NCBI GenBank assembly: GCA_034506395.1
Contig: JAPDPQ010000019.1
Span: 1 to 64,000, forward strand
Length of the DNA stretch: 64,000 nt
Direction: 5' to 3'
Origin: a candidate division KSB1 bacterium
GTDB lineage: Bacteria > Zhuqueibacterota > Zhuqueibacteria > Thermofontimicrobiales > Thermofontimicrobiaceae
The notes under the pieces: generated by a model
The model's input: only the letters and a program-made list of their open reading frames with translations
What the model was told of the DNA's origin: nothing
The model's database searches: none
Position numbers and translations under genes: made by a program
Shown: positions 1-7,596 of the stretch, piece after piece
How positions within the stretch are numbered: the stretch's first letter is position 1
Layout of the letters: each line of letters begins with the position of its first letter

Positions 1-2
1 TG

Positions 3-1613
3 ACCATGGCGCAATTTTTTGAAATCCGTTACAGCCGCAATTTCAGAATCTTTGCGGGAATGCTCGCCTTCCTGTCGGGCATCATCAATTTTGGCATCTT
101 CCCAGCCGTGGGTGCTCGATTTTTCATCTACTTCTGCGGCTTGCCCCAGACCATTCCCATTTTTGGCATCGACATCTCGACCTTTGCCCTGATTATGATC
201 ATCATCCTGGGGCTGGCGCTGTTCTTCGTGTTCTCTGGCGGCCAAATTGCGGTGATGATCACTGACTTTTTGCAGGGGACGTTTGTCAACATCGTCTTCA
301 TCACTATCCTCATTTATTTGATGCTGACGATCGATTTCTCAAAAATTTTCGAAGCGCTGCAAAGCGCCCCAGTGGATAAGTCCCTCATCAATCCGTTCAA
401 AACCAGCAAGGTCGAGGGGTTCAATATCTGGTATTTTCTGATCGGCGTGTTTGGGGCGATTTACAGCACCCTGTCCTGGCAAGGAACGATGGCCTACAAT
501 GCTTCGGCCAAAAGCGCCCATGAAGCCAAAATGGGCAGCGTGCTGTCCAACTGGCGGGGCATTCCCATGGCGCTGCTGTTCCTGTTTGTTCCCGTCTGCG
601 CCTACACCATTATGCATCATCCCGACTTTTTGAATCATGCCACGGCGGTCAATTCAGTGTTGAGCACGGTCGATTCCAAAGCCATCCAGAGCCAGTTGAC
701 TGTGCCATTGGTACTAACCAGGATTTTCCCCATCGGGCTGATGGGTGCATTTACCGCCGTCATGCTGGCGGCCTCTATCGGCTGCATCGATACTTATCTG
801 CATTCGTGGGGCAGTATTTTTATCCAGGATGTGATTTTGCCGTTGCGGAACAAGCCGCTGCCCAAAGAGCAGCACATCCGTGCCCTGCGGCTGTCGATCT
901 TTGGCGTGGCGGTGTTCATCTTTTTGTTCAGTTTGCTATTTCAGCAGAGCGAATACATCCTCATGTTTTTCGCCATCACGGGCGCTATTTATGCGGGAGG
1001 CTCGGGTTCGGTGATCATTGGGGGACTCTATTGGAAACGAGGCACGACCGCTGCCGCCTGGGCGGCCATGATCACGGGTTCCTCCATCGCCGTCGGTGGG
1101 ATTATTTTGCAGCAACTGATCGAAAATTTCCCCATCAACGGCCAATGGTTTTGGTTCATCGCCATGGTCAGCGCTGTGGTGGTTTACATTGCGGTATCGT
1201 TGCTGGGCGGGAAAAAAGAGTTCGATATGGATAAGCTGCTGCATCGGGGCAAATATTTGATCAAAGAAGAGTACCAGGTGTTGAACGCCCAGCCGCTGCG
1301 GGGCTGGAGAATGCTGGGCATGGGCAAAGAGTTCAGCCGCACCGATAAAATTATCTACATTGCCACCTACTGCTGGATTTTCCTCTGGGCCAGTATTTTC
1401 ATCATCGGCACGATCTACAATTTGACCCATGATGTGGCCGATCTGATCTGGATGAAGTTCTGGTACTGGTATTTGGGCATCAATATCGCCATGGCCATCG
1501 TGGTCGTTTTCTGGTTTACTATCGGGGGCGTGCGGGATGTGCGAGCGCTGTTCAGCCGCCTGGGAACGATGCAGCGGGATGATAAAGATGATGGTTTTGT
1601 GACGAAATTGTAG
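3..1613 (+). CDS. Sodium:solute symporter (SSS family), 5' end cut by window
   Basis: Integral inner-membrane carrier expected to couple Na+ entry to uptake of a small solute, probably a sugar. About thirteen hydrophobic segments are visible, and the family segment GGLYWKRGT sits mid-protein. The frame is open to the window edge. The first visible residues, TMAQFFEIRYSRNF, match the stretch that follows the first helices in this family, so the ATG at position 6 is probably internal and the true start lies upstream. The stop codon TAG (1611-1613) is the first three bases of a REP palindrome. A RAYT gene and a GH130 enzyme follow on the same strand. A role in importing the mannoside product handled by GH130 is inferred from context only; the substrate cannot be read from sequence. 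Confidence 0.88.
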   Translation, partial: TMAQFFEIRYSRNFRIFAGMLAFLSGIINFGIFPAVGARFFIYFCGLPQTIPIFGIDISTFALIMIIILGLALFFVFSGGQIAVMITDFLQGTFVNIVFITILIYLMLTIDFSKIFEALQSAPVDKSLINPFKTSKVEGFNIWYFLIGVFGAIYSTLSWQGTMAYNASAKSAHEAKMGSVLSNWRGIPMALLFLFVPVCAYTIMHHPDFLNHATAVNSVLSTVDSKAIQSQLTVPLVLTRIFPIGLMGAFTAVMLAASIGCIDTYLHSWGSIFIQDVILPLRNKPLPKEQHIRALRLSIFGVAVFIFLFSLLFQQSEYILMFFAITGAIYAGGSGSVIIGGLYWKRGTTAAAWAAMITGSSIAVGGIILQQLIENFPINGQWFWFIAMVSAVVVYIAVSLLGGKKEFDMDKLLHRGKYLIKEEYQVLNAQPLRGWRMLGMGKEFSRTDKIIYIATYCWIFLWASIFIIGTIYNLTHDVADLIWMKFWYWYLGINIAMAIVVVFWFTIGGVRDVRALFSRLGTMQRDDKDDGFVTKL

Positions 1614-1698
1614 GACAGGTTGGCAACCTGTCCTACACAAAGACAGGTTATCAACCTGTCCTACAGAAACAATGGACAGGATGCCATCTTGTCCTACA
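1611..1698. repeat. REP palindrome cluster upstream of RAYT (three units)
   Basis: Three short imperfect palindromes stand in a row at 1611-1637, 1641-1665 and 1674-1698. Each has arms of the type GGACAGG / CCTGTCC with a variable centre. The last two are joined by the linker GAAACAAT, and the same linker and order recur downstream of the transposase gene. The first unit supplies the stop codon of the symporter gene. The arrangement is that of a BIME (a composite of REP units) next to its RAYT. Confidence 0.85.
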
Positions 1699-1714
1699 AT
1701 CAATGAGGTAAACA

Positions 1715-2395
1715 ATGAATACGCTACAATACAAAGCCCAATATCGGCGCAAGCTGCCTCACTATCAACCCATTCAAGCAAAGCTTTTTATCACTTATCG
1801 GCTGGCGGGATCGTTGCCTGAACATGTAATCGAAAAATTGCGTCAGGAGCGAGAGCAAAAAGAACGAGAACTGGCAATGATCAAAGATCTCGAAGAACGC
1901 AAACAACTCCACTATGAATTTCAACGGCGCTGGTTTGCCAAATATGATGCCTATTTAGATAGAGCAGAAACTGGTCCGAAATGGCTGAGCGATCCTCGGA
2001 TTGCCAGATTGGTCTATGAAAGCATCCGTTATCGGGATGGCAAAGTTTATGACCTGGATTGTCTGACTATCATGGCAAACCATGTGCACCAGATGATTGA
2101 GCCGTTGGCTGAACCTGTAGGGCAGGTTGCCAACCTGCCCCACAATAGGCAGGATGTCATTCTGCCCTACAGTGTCAGCAAAATCATGCATTCATTGAAG
2201 CGATACACTGGACGACAGGCAAATTTAATTCTAGGCCGAGAAGGACCATTCTGGCAGGACGAAAGCTATGATCATGCCGTGCGGAGTGAAAAAGAATACG
2301 AGCGAATTATCTGGTATATTTTAAACAACCCCGTAAAAGCAGGTCTGGTGGATTCATGGGAAAAATGGGAGTGGAGTTATTGTAAATGGCTGTAG
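1715..2395 (+). CDS. REP-associated tyrosine transposase (RAYT, Y1/IS200-like)
   Basis: Single-strand DNA transposase of the Y1 HUH superfamily, thought to mobilise or maintain REP palindromes. The HUH motif is in IMANHVHQM with H123 and H125. Downstream, FWQDESYDHAVR and WYILNNPVKAGLV are typical of the family and hold candidate nucleophile tyrosines (Y186, Y201). Residues 135-152 (VGQVANLPHNRQDVILPY) are not family sequence: they are translated from two REP palindromes at 2117-2171, inserted in frame between the HUH core and the C-terminal helices. Without them the protein would be about 208 residues, a usual RAYT length. The stop TAG is again the start of a REP. Whether the enzyme remains active with the 18-residue insert is unknown. 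Confidence 0.9.
   Translation: MNTLQYKAQYRRKLPHYQPIQAKLFITYRLAGSLPEHVIEKLRQEREQKERELAMIKDLEERKQLHYEFQRRWFAKYDAYLDRAETGPKWLSDPRIARLVYESIRYRDGKVYDLDCLTIMANHVHQMIEPLAEPVGQVANLPHNRQDVILPYSVSKIMHSLKRYTGRQANLILGREGPFWQDESYDHAVRSEKEYERIIWYILNNPVKAGLVDSWEKWEWSYCKWL
2117..2171. repeat. Two REP palindromes inside the RAYT gene
   Basis: Units at 2117-2144 and 2146-2171 match the flanking REP family but with compensated arm changes (GGGCAGG / CCTGCCC instead of GGACAGG / CCTGTCC). Together they add 54 nt, exactly 18 codons with no stop, so the transposase frame is preserved. Confidence 0.85.
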
Positions 2396-2514
2396 GACAG
2401 GTTGGTAAATTATCACTGATTTGTGGGACAGGTTTATAGCCTGTCCTTGGCTCGTAGGACAGGTTGCCAACCTGTCCTACAGAAACAATGGACAGGATGC
2501 CATCCTGTCCTACA
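2392..2514. repeat. REP palindrome cluster downstream of RAYT
   Basis: A half unit at 2392-2406 carries the RAYT stop codon. Full palindromes follow at 2424-2447, 2454-2481 and 2490-2514. The last two are separated by the same GAAACAAT linker as the upstream cluster. The cluster ends directly against the ribosome binding site of the GH130 gene. Confidence 0.85.
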
Positions 2515-2524
2515 GGGAGGAATT

Positions 2525-3487
2525 ATGGAACGATACCAACACAATCCAATTCTTACTCGAACCGACATTCCCGAAATTCCACCCCACCTGGTGGATGTCT
2601 CTTCGGTGTTCAATCCTGGGGCGGTTCGATTCGGCGATCAATTTTTGCTGATGCTGCGGGTTCAGAATCGGGGGCGGGAGACGTTTCTGCTTACGGCCAC
2701 CAGCAATGATGGAGTACATTTTTCAATTTCGGATCAGATCGTCCATTTCAGGGGCATCGAACAGATTCAGGAGAAAATTTATCACTGCTACGATCCCCGA
2801 ATCACCCGCATCGATGATGTTTATTACATCATGTTCGCCATGGACATGGATGATGGCTGCCGCCTGGGATTGGCGCAGACAATGGATTTTGAACAATACG
2901 ACTTTCTGGGCATTGTCTCCGACGACGATAATCGCAATGGCGTCCTGTTTCCTGAAAAGATCAATGGCAAATACCTCCGCCTCGATCGGCCCAACAAAGT
3001 CCAATTGGCAGGTGGACCGACGTCGGGCAGCGCCATTTGTCTATCGGAATCGAATGATCTGTTGCACTGGCGCACAGTGGGTATTGTCGCCACAGGCCGC
3101 TTCCATTATTGGGACGAACTGATCGGTGCTGGTCCGCCGCCCATTAAAACCGAACAGGGTTGGCTGCAGATCTATCATGGTGTGGCCACCCATTTCGGCA
3201 GCGCCAATATCTATCAGGCGGGCGTGATGTTGCTCGATCTGAAAGATCCGCTGAAAGTGATCGCCCGCAGCCGCTACAATATTCTGGAGCCAAGGGAAAT
3301 GTACGAGCTCGTAGGCCAGGTCCCGAATGTGGTTTTTCCCAGCGGGGCGATTGTGGAGAAAGCTGATGCTAATGGCTTTGCTGAATTAGATAGTCGAGTT
3401 TTTATTTATTATGGGGCAGCGGATACGTGTGTGGGGTTGGCAGTTTCGACTGTCGCTGAGCTTATCGAGTTGGCGAAAATAAGCTGA
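2525..3487 (+). CDS. Glycoside hydrolase family 130 protein (beta-mannoside phosphorylase type)
   Basis: Cytoplasmic five-bladed propeller enzyme; GH130 members phosphorolyse beta-1,4- or beta-1,2-linked mannosides to mannose 1-phosphate, and some are hydrolases. Conserved segments are SSVFNPGAVRFGDQF (about 26-40), YDPRITRIDDVYY (89-101) and NRNGVLFPEKINGKYLRLDR (137-156). At 320 residues it has normal family length. I start it at ATG 2525 because GGGAGG lies 5 nt upstream; the longer open frame from 2423 only translates REP DNA. It follows the symporter and RAYT on the same strand. Exact substrate cannot be assigned. Mannoside use agrees with the two GH38 mannosidases later in the window. 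Confidence 0.87.
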   Translation: MERYQHNPILTRTDIPEIPPHLVDVSSVFNPGAVRFGDQFLLMLRVQNRGRETFLLTATSNDGVHFSISDQIVHFRGIEQIQEKIYHCYDPRITRIDDVYYIMFAMDMDDGCRLGLAQTMDFEQYDFLGIVSDDDNRNGVLFPEKINGKYLRLDRPNKVQLAGGPTSGSAICLSESNDLLHWRTVGIVATGRFHYWDELIGAGPPPIKTEQGWLQIYHGVATHFGSANIYQAGVMLLDLKDPLKVIARSRYNILEPREMYELVGQVPNVVFPSGAIVEKADANGFAELDSRVFIYYGAADTCVGLAVSTVAELIELAKIS

Positions 3488-3879
3488 TTCACTGACAGCA
3501 AAATAGTAGTGTGTTTTTTCTCCCACAGAATTGTCATCCCACAGAAATGAAATTAAAAAAATTTTCTGTGGGATTTCATTTCGCCAAAAGGCTATTAAGG
3601 TCAACCTAAGCGAATACAGGGAAAGACGCTGTCATTCTGAGGATCCGCCTATTGGCGGGGAGGAAGAATCCCTTCAATATATGCACTGACTTTCTTTAAA
3701 TCAAAAGATTCTTCGCTCCCTGCAGTCGCTCAGAATGACATTACAATTTTTGGTTGACCACAATTGGCAAAAGGCAGAGCGTCTGTTAGCGGTTCTACGG
3801 GAGAAGAAATTTATTTGAATCCTAAATCTGCCTTTGGGTTTATCTAACGGCTGAGTTACCACATCATAGAAATAACAAC
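3488..3879. repeat. Intergenic palindromic repeats (no gene)
   Basis: Two repeat types abut. At about 3520-3590 is a family A element: CCCACAGAAATGAAATT on the left and AATTTTCTGTGGG on the right form a hairpin. At about 3629-3742 is a family C MITE-like element, beginning GTCATTCTGAGGATCCGCC and ending with the inverted GCTCAGAATGAC. The family A and C blocks recur in the same order at 5114-5460. Short open frames here are repeat-derived and not believed. Confidence 0.7.
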
Positions 3880-4698
3880 TCATTTAACTTGGATATTAAT
3901 CTCAGCCGTTGCAAAAAATCCGCCCTGATTAATAGCGATTAGAGTTAATTTCTCATTTCCCAGCTCATACCCAGATTGGTACAAATAATGGCCGTATTCA
4001 TCGATGATAATCCCTGCAGAGCTGGAGGAGAACCGCCACTCATAAAACACGACTCCTCCCAATGGATCGGTTACCTGAATGATCAATGGCGTCGTGCTGC
4101 TTCTCGAAACAGGGTTCTGAGCAATCTGAAACCGCTCGATTTTAGGCTTGAAGCGATTGGCAGATGGAGCAGTTCGGCTGGCTCGCAACAGTGCATCAAC
4201 TTGTTTGGCGATCGCTGTCGTTTTCTCTCTCAGATTACCGTAAGCTCGATTCTCCACGACAATATTGTCCCGAATAAAATATCTGCCACCGCCATAAGAC
4301 ACATTGCCAACCAATGGAGGTTTGTCCTCTTGAGGTCGCAGTTCTTCTGGTAAAGAATTGCTATTTCGCAGCTCAGTCAGAAAGTTAGAAGCCTCTTCCC
4401 TTGATTCCGTAACAAATAAATCAATAGTCAAAAAATCATCTGCTGAAAACTTCCAATGATAGTTAAAATTGATGACATAGAATTTCCCAGGACCATCACC
4501 AACTTCCCGCAGCCAGGGGCGTTCCCCAGCTCGAACTTCGGTTGCTCCAGCCAGATCAGGAAAATCGCTTTGCGAAAGTTTCACCGCAGTTCTGACAATT
4601 TCTTTGGATGGCTCGGTCGGTAACAGACAGAAAAAGAATGGCAGGCAAAAAATTGTTATCAGCATTAGCCATCGAATCCAACCACTCGATTGATTCAT
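3880..4698 (-). CDS. Hypothetical secreted or membrane-anchored protein with C-terminal Ig-like domain
   Basis: 272 residues, no recognised family. A hydrophobic stretch at about 8-26 (WIRWLMLITIFCLPFFFCLL) looks like a signal peptide or N-terminal anchor. The middle (about 35-165) is a soluble mixed alpha/beta region. From about 185 to the end, short beta-rich motifs such as PLIIQVTDPLGGVVFYEWRF and a terminal TAEINIQV suggest an immunoglobulin or PKD-like fold. The start is secure: AAGGGAGGTGA precedes the ATG. It is a single gene between repeat-rich gaps, transcribed opposite to GH130. Function unknown. Confidence 0.7.
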   Translation of the reverse strand: MNQSSGWIRWLMLITIFCLPFFFCLLPTEPSKEIVRTAVKLSQSDFPDLAGATEVRAGERPWLREVGDGPGKFYVINFNYHWKFSADDFLTIDLFVTESREEASNFLTELRNSNSLPEELRPQEDKPPLVGNVSYGGGRYFIRDNIVVENRAYGNLREKTTAIAKQVDALLRASRTAPSANRFKPKIERFQIAQNPVSRSSTTPLIIQVTDPLGGVVFYEWRFSSSSAGIIIDEYGHYLYQSGYELGNEKLTLIAINQGGFFATAEINIQVK

Positions 4699-4750
4699 AA
4701 AATCACCTCCCTTAAAACATTAGGGCTGAACCCTCCACTAAATTATGTTT

Positions 4751-4898
4751 CATAGAGATCTGCAAAATGAAAATTTTGCTGTTATTCCGAACGAAGCGCA
4801 GCGGAATGAGGGATCTATATTTCTGATGCAATCACTTAATTAACCAGATTTCTCGCTTCGCTCGAAATGACATTTTTCTTATTTTGTAGAACTCTATG
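4751..4898. repeat. MITE-like element (family C) with 18-bp terminal inverted repeats
   Basis: Outer ends CATAGAGATCTGCAAAAT and ATTTTGTAGAACTCTATG are near-perfect inverted repeats. Nested inside are TTATTCCGAACGAAGCG and CGCTTCGCTCGAAATGAC, another inverted pair. The element is 148 bp and non-coding. It is the best preserved copy of the family in the window. Confidence 0.7.
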
Positions 4899-5320
4899 AT
4901 GTTTCAATTTCGTGCAGACAAGCCGTTCAAATAGTCAGTAGATCAGGTTGGCGTATAATAGCAGATTTTTTTCGGTCGAAGTTCGTGCGTTCATAAGCGG
5001 CACCTGCTTTCGTTTCAATTTAAAATTAGTAAAAAAAAAGTAAAAATGTCAATAATATTTTTGATCGAGCGATTGAGTCTGAAATTTCAATTCACTTCAA
5101 CAATCTCGAATTTGCTTTTCTCCCACAGAATTGTCATCCCACAGAAATGAATTCAAAAAAATTCTGTGGGATTTCATTCCGCTAAAGGGCCTTTGGCTTC
5201 AACCTCAGGGAATGAATGGGTAAAGACTGTCATTTTGAGCATCCGCCGACTGGCCATTACCGTCAACTTGAGCTCAAAAAACGTTAAAACCGTTAAAACG
5301 GTTATTGAAAGCGATCCGAG

Positions 5321-5362
5321 TTTGTCATTAATGCCCGAATTAATTCGGGCATTAATGACAAA
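5321..5362. repeat. 42-nt perfect palindrome
   Basis: Each arm is 21 nt and pairs without mismatch; the centre is GAATTAATTC and the arms contain CATTAATGCCCG. It stands inside the interrupted family C element. A smaller dyad, AACCGTT-AA-AACGGTT (5288-5303), lies just before it. Confidence 0.85.
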
Positions 5363-5364
5363 TT

Positions 5365-5387
5365 AAAAGCGGTTGCAGACCGCTTTT
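5365..5387. terminator. Hairpin resembling an intrinsic terminator, no clear gene to end
   Basis: AAAGCGGT and ACCGCTTTT flank the loop TGCAG. There is only a short T run and no convincing gene directly upstream on either strand, so it may be part of the repeat rather than a working terminator. Confidence 0.3.
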
Positions 5388-5552
5388 GCGGTCTCTGAAA
5401 ACGAAATATCCAATGTGGACGCTAATAGCTATTTGGCGGATCGCTCAAAATAACATTTCATTTTTAAGTTGATTCCAATAGCCAAAGGGCACACCCCCTA
5501 CTGGCGGTTCTGTGGGAGAGGGAATTTGACTCTGAGTTTATTGATGCACCAG

Positions 5553-6977
5553 TCACAAATTAAAACACACCATCCGAATATTGGTCATCTCTTCGATGGC
5601 GTATTTCAATCCCTCTCGGCCAATGCCGCTCTCCTTATTGCCGCCATACGGCATGTGATCCACCCGAAAGATCGGGGCATCGTTGATCATGATCCCGCCG
5701 ACATTGATCTTTTTGATCGCTTTGAATGCCCGATCGATCTGCTGCGTGTAAAGTCCCGCCTGCAAACCGTAGCGGGAATTATCGACCTGACGAAGGGCAT
5801 CGTCGAAATCATCATACGGAATAATCGAGACCACTGGGGCGAAAATCTCGTCGGCCACCACTTTCATTTCTGGTTTGACCTTGGTCAGCACGGTCGGCTC
5901 GAATAAGGCGCCATTACGCTTGCCGCCCGTCAGAATTTCGGCGCCGCCTGCCATGGCCTCCTGCACCCACTGTTCGGCTCGCTCGGCTTCATGAATATTG
6001 ATCATCGGTCCCACGTCACAATTTTTATCCAGCGGATCGCCGACGACCTGTTTTTGTGTGGCGGCCACAAATCGCTTCGTGAACTCTGGCTCGATGGAGC
6101 GATGCACATAAATCCGCTGAACCGAGATGCAGATCTGCCCCGAATTGGCAAAACTGGCCACCACGCAGCGGGGAATGGCCTTATCGAGATCGGCATCCTC
6201 GCAGATGATGACGGCCGAATTGTTGCCCAGTTCCATAGTATATTTTTTCAGCCCGCCTCGGCTCATGATGTATTTTCCAACAGGCGGACTGCCTGTGAAC
6301 GTAATCATGGCCAGACGAGGATCGGTCACCAGCCAATCGCCCACGGTGGAACCGCTGCCCATGATGATATTCAGCACACCATCGGGCAGGCCCGCCTCCA
6401 TCAGTAGCTCGGCCATGCGCAACGCTGTCAAGGGCGTGGCCGTGGCTGGCTTGAGGACAATGGAATTTCCCGCCGCAATGGCTGGGGCGACTTTGTGCGC
6501 CACCAGGTTCAGCGGAAAATTGAACGGTGAAATCGCTCCAATCACGCCTATGGGCGTGCGGATGAAAAATCCCATCCGATTCTCGGCACTGGGGCTGGCG
6601 TCCATGGGGATGGTCTCGCCGTGGATCTGCTTGGCTTCCTCGGCGGCAAATTGGAACGTCTCGGCGCCCCGACTGACCTCGGCCCAGGCGTACTTCCAGG
6701 CTTTGCCCGCCTCGCTGGCGATGATGCGGGTAATTTCTTCCTGATGTTTCAGAATCAGCTCAGAGGTCTTTGCCAGGATTTTGCTGCGCTGATGCGCTGG
6801 CATATTGGAGATGACTGCAAACGCCTTCTGGGCGCTTTCGATGGCGGCATTCACATCCGCTTTGGTCGCTTTGGGAATCGTGCCCAAAATTTCCTGATTA
6901 TATGGATTGATGACATCAATGGTCTCTGTGCCCGAGAGCCATTGGCCGTTGATGAGCATTTTATATTGTTTTGGCAT
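5553..6977 (-). CDS. NAD(P)-dependent aldehyde dehydrogenase (lactaldehyde or similar)
   Basis: Cytoplasmic ALDH-superfamily enzyme oxidising an aldehyde to an acid. Catalytic residues are present: N153 in SPFNFPLN, E249 in TMELGNN and nucleophile C283 in NSGQICISVQR. Length is 474 residues from the ATG at 6977, chosen because AGGAGG lies 9 nt upstream; the frame extends 12 codons further without a better signal. It resembles the lactaldehyde / non-phosphorylating glyceraldehyde-3-phosphate branch. A rhamnulokinase is encoded nearby on the same strand, and rhamnose breakdown yields L-lactaldehyde, so lactaldehyde dehydrogenase is a reasonable guess. Succinate-semialdehyde or other aldehydes cannot be excluded. 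Confidence 0.88.
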   Translation of the reverse strand: MPKQYKMLINGQWLSGTETIDVINPYNQEILGTIPKATKADVNAAIESAQKAFAVISNMPAHQRSKILAKTSELILKHQEEITRIIASEAGKAWKYAWAEVSRGAETFQFAAEEAKQIHGETIPMDASPSAENRMGFFIRTPIGVIGAISPFNFPLNLVAHKVAPAIAAGNSIVLKPATATPLTALRMAELLMEAGLPDGVLNIIMGSGSTVGDWLVTDPRLAMITFTGSPPVGKYIMSRGGLKKYTMELGNNSAVIICEDADLDKAIPRCVVASFANSGQICISVQRIYVHRSIEPEFTKRFVAATQKQVVGDPLDKNCDVGPMINIHEAERAEQWVQEAMAGGAEILTGGKRNGALFEPTVLTKVKPEMKVVADEIFAPVVSIIPYDDFDDALRQVDNSRYGLQAGLYTQQIDRAFKAIKKINVGGIMINDAPIFRVDHMPYGGNKESGIGREGLKYAIEEMTNIRMVCFNL

Positions 6978-7145
6978 GAGGAAATCCCTCCTGAAACCAA
7001 CAATGAAGCACATTAAAAATAATTGTTGAATTGGAGTTTTGGAGTACTGGAGTCATGAAATCTTAATGAGCCAAATTCCTCTATAAGGTAGATCATTACT
7101 CCATCACTCCATTACTCCACACTTTATTACAAAGTTCTCGGTGGG

Positions 7146-7282
7146 CTTCTGCAAAATTACAATTTTAATGTCATTCCGAACGGAGCGCAGCGGAGTGAGG
7201 AATCTATATTTCTCATGGAATCCATTGATTAACAAGATTCCTCGCTTCGCTCCGAATGACGAGTATCCATGTTTTGCAGAAG
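7146..7282. repeat. MITE-like element (family C), first of three in a row
   Basis: Ends CTTCTGCAAAA and TTTTGCAGAAG. Inside are GTCATTCCGAACGGAGCG and CGCTTCGCTCCGAATGAC as a nested inverted pair. Non-coding. Confidence 0.68.
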
Positions 7283-7297
7283 TTTCATAGAGTTTTT

Positions 7298-7443
7298 AGA
7301 CATCTGCAAAATACCAAATTTTGAGTCATTGCGGGGATCCGCCAGCGGGGGGAGACGAAGCAATCCCTTTTATTAGAGTTAAGAGATTCCTCACCGCCAA
7401 CTGGCAGTTCGGAATGACTGCTACCCATATTTTGCAAAGGTCT
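7298..7443. repeat. MITE-like element (family C), second of three
   Basis: Ends AGACATCTGCAAAAT and ATTTTGCAAAGGTCT. The nested pair is GTCATTGCGGGGATCCGCC on the left and GGCAGTTCGGAATGAC on the right. Non-coding. Confidence 0.65.
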
Positions 7444-7447
7444 AATA

Positions 7448-7588
7448 GAGTTCTGCAAAATCAAAATTTCTGTGTCATTTCGAACGGAACGAAGTGGAGT
7501 GAGAAATCTGGCTTTCCCATGCAATCAATTTATGAATCAGATTTCTCGCTTCGCTCGAAATGACTTTTTTTCCTATTTTCCAGAACTC
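7448..7588. repeat. MITE-like element (family C), third of three
   Basis: Ends GAGTTCTGCAAAAT and ATTTTCCAGAACTC. The nested pair is GTCATTTCGAACGGAACG and GCTTCGCTCGAAATGAC. It stops 8 bp before the stop codon of the DUF4143 ATPase gene. Confidence 0.68.
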
Positions 7589-7596
7589 CATCACTG

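Larger units (their letters stand above)
5113..5530. repeat. Composite repeat: family A hairpin plus an interrupted family C element
   Basis: About 5114-5183 is a second family A copy (CCCACAGAA arms). At 5229-5255 and 5434-5457 lie the left and right ends of a family C element, GTCATTTTGAGCATCCGCC and GGCGGATCGCTCAAAATAAC. Between these ends sit about 175 bp of unrelated, strongly palindromic DNA. The remaining DNA in the gap 4699-5552 shows no gene. Confidence 0.65.

Noticed and set aside
936..1781. Long minus-strand open frame across the symporter and REP region
   Set aside because: It is antisense to a clear symporter and its sequence is low-complexity Asp/His/Gly-rich with REP-derived peptide at the start; no family likeness or ribosome binding site.
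2423..2524. N-terminal extension of the GH130 frame
   Set aside because: These codons translate REP DNA, and a good ribosome binding site precedes the ATG at 2525.
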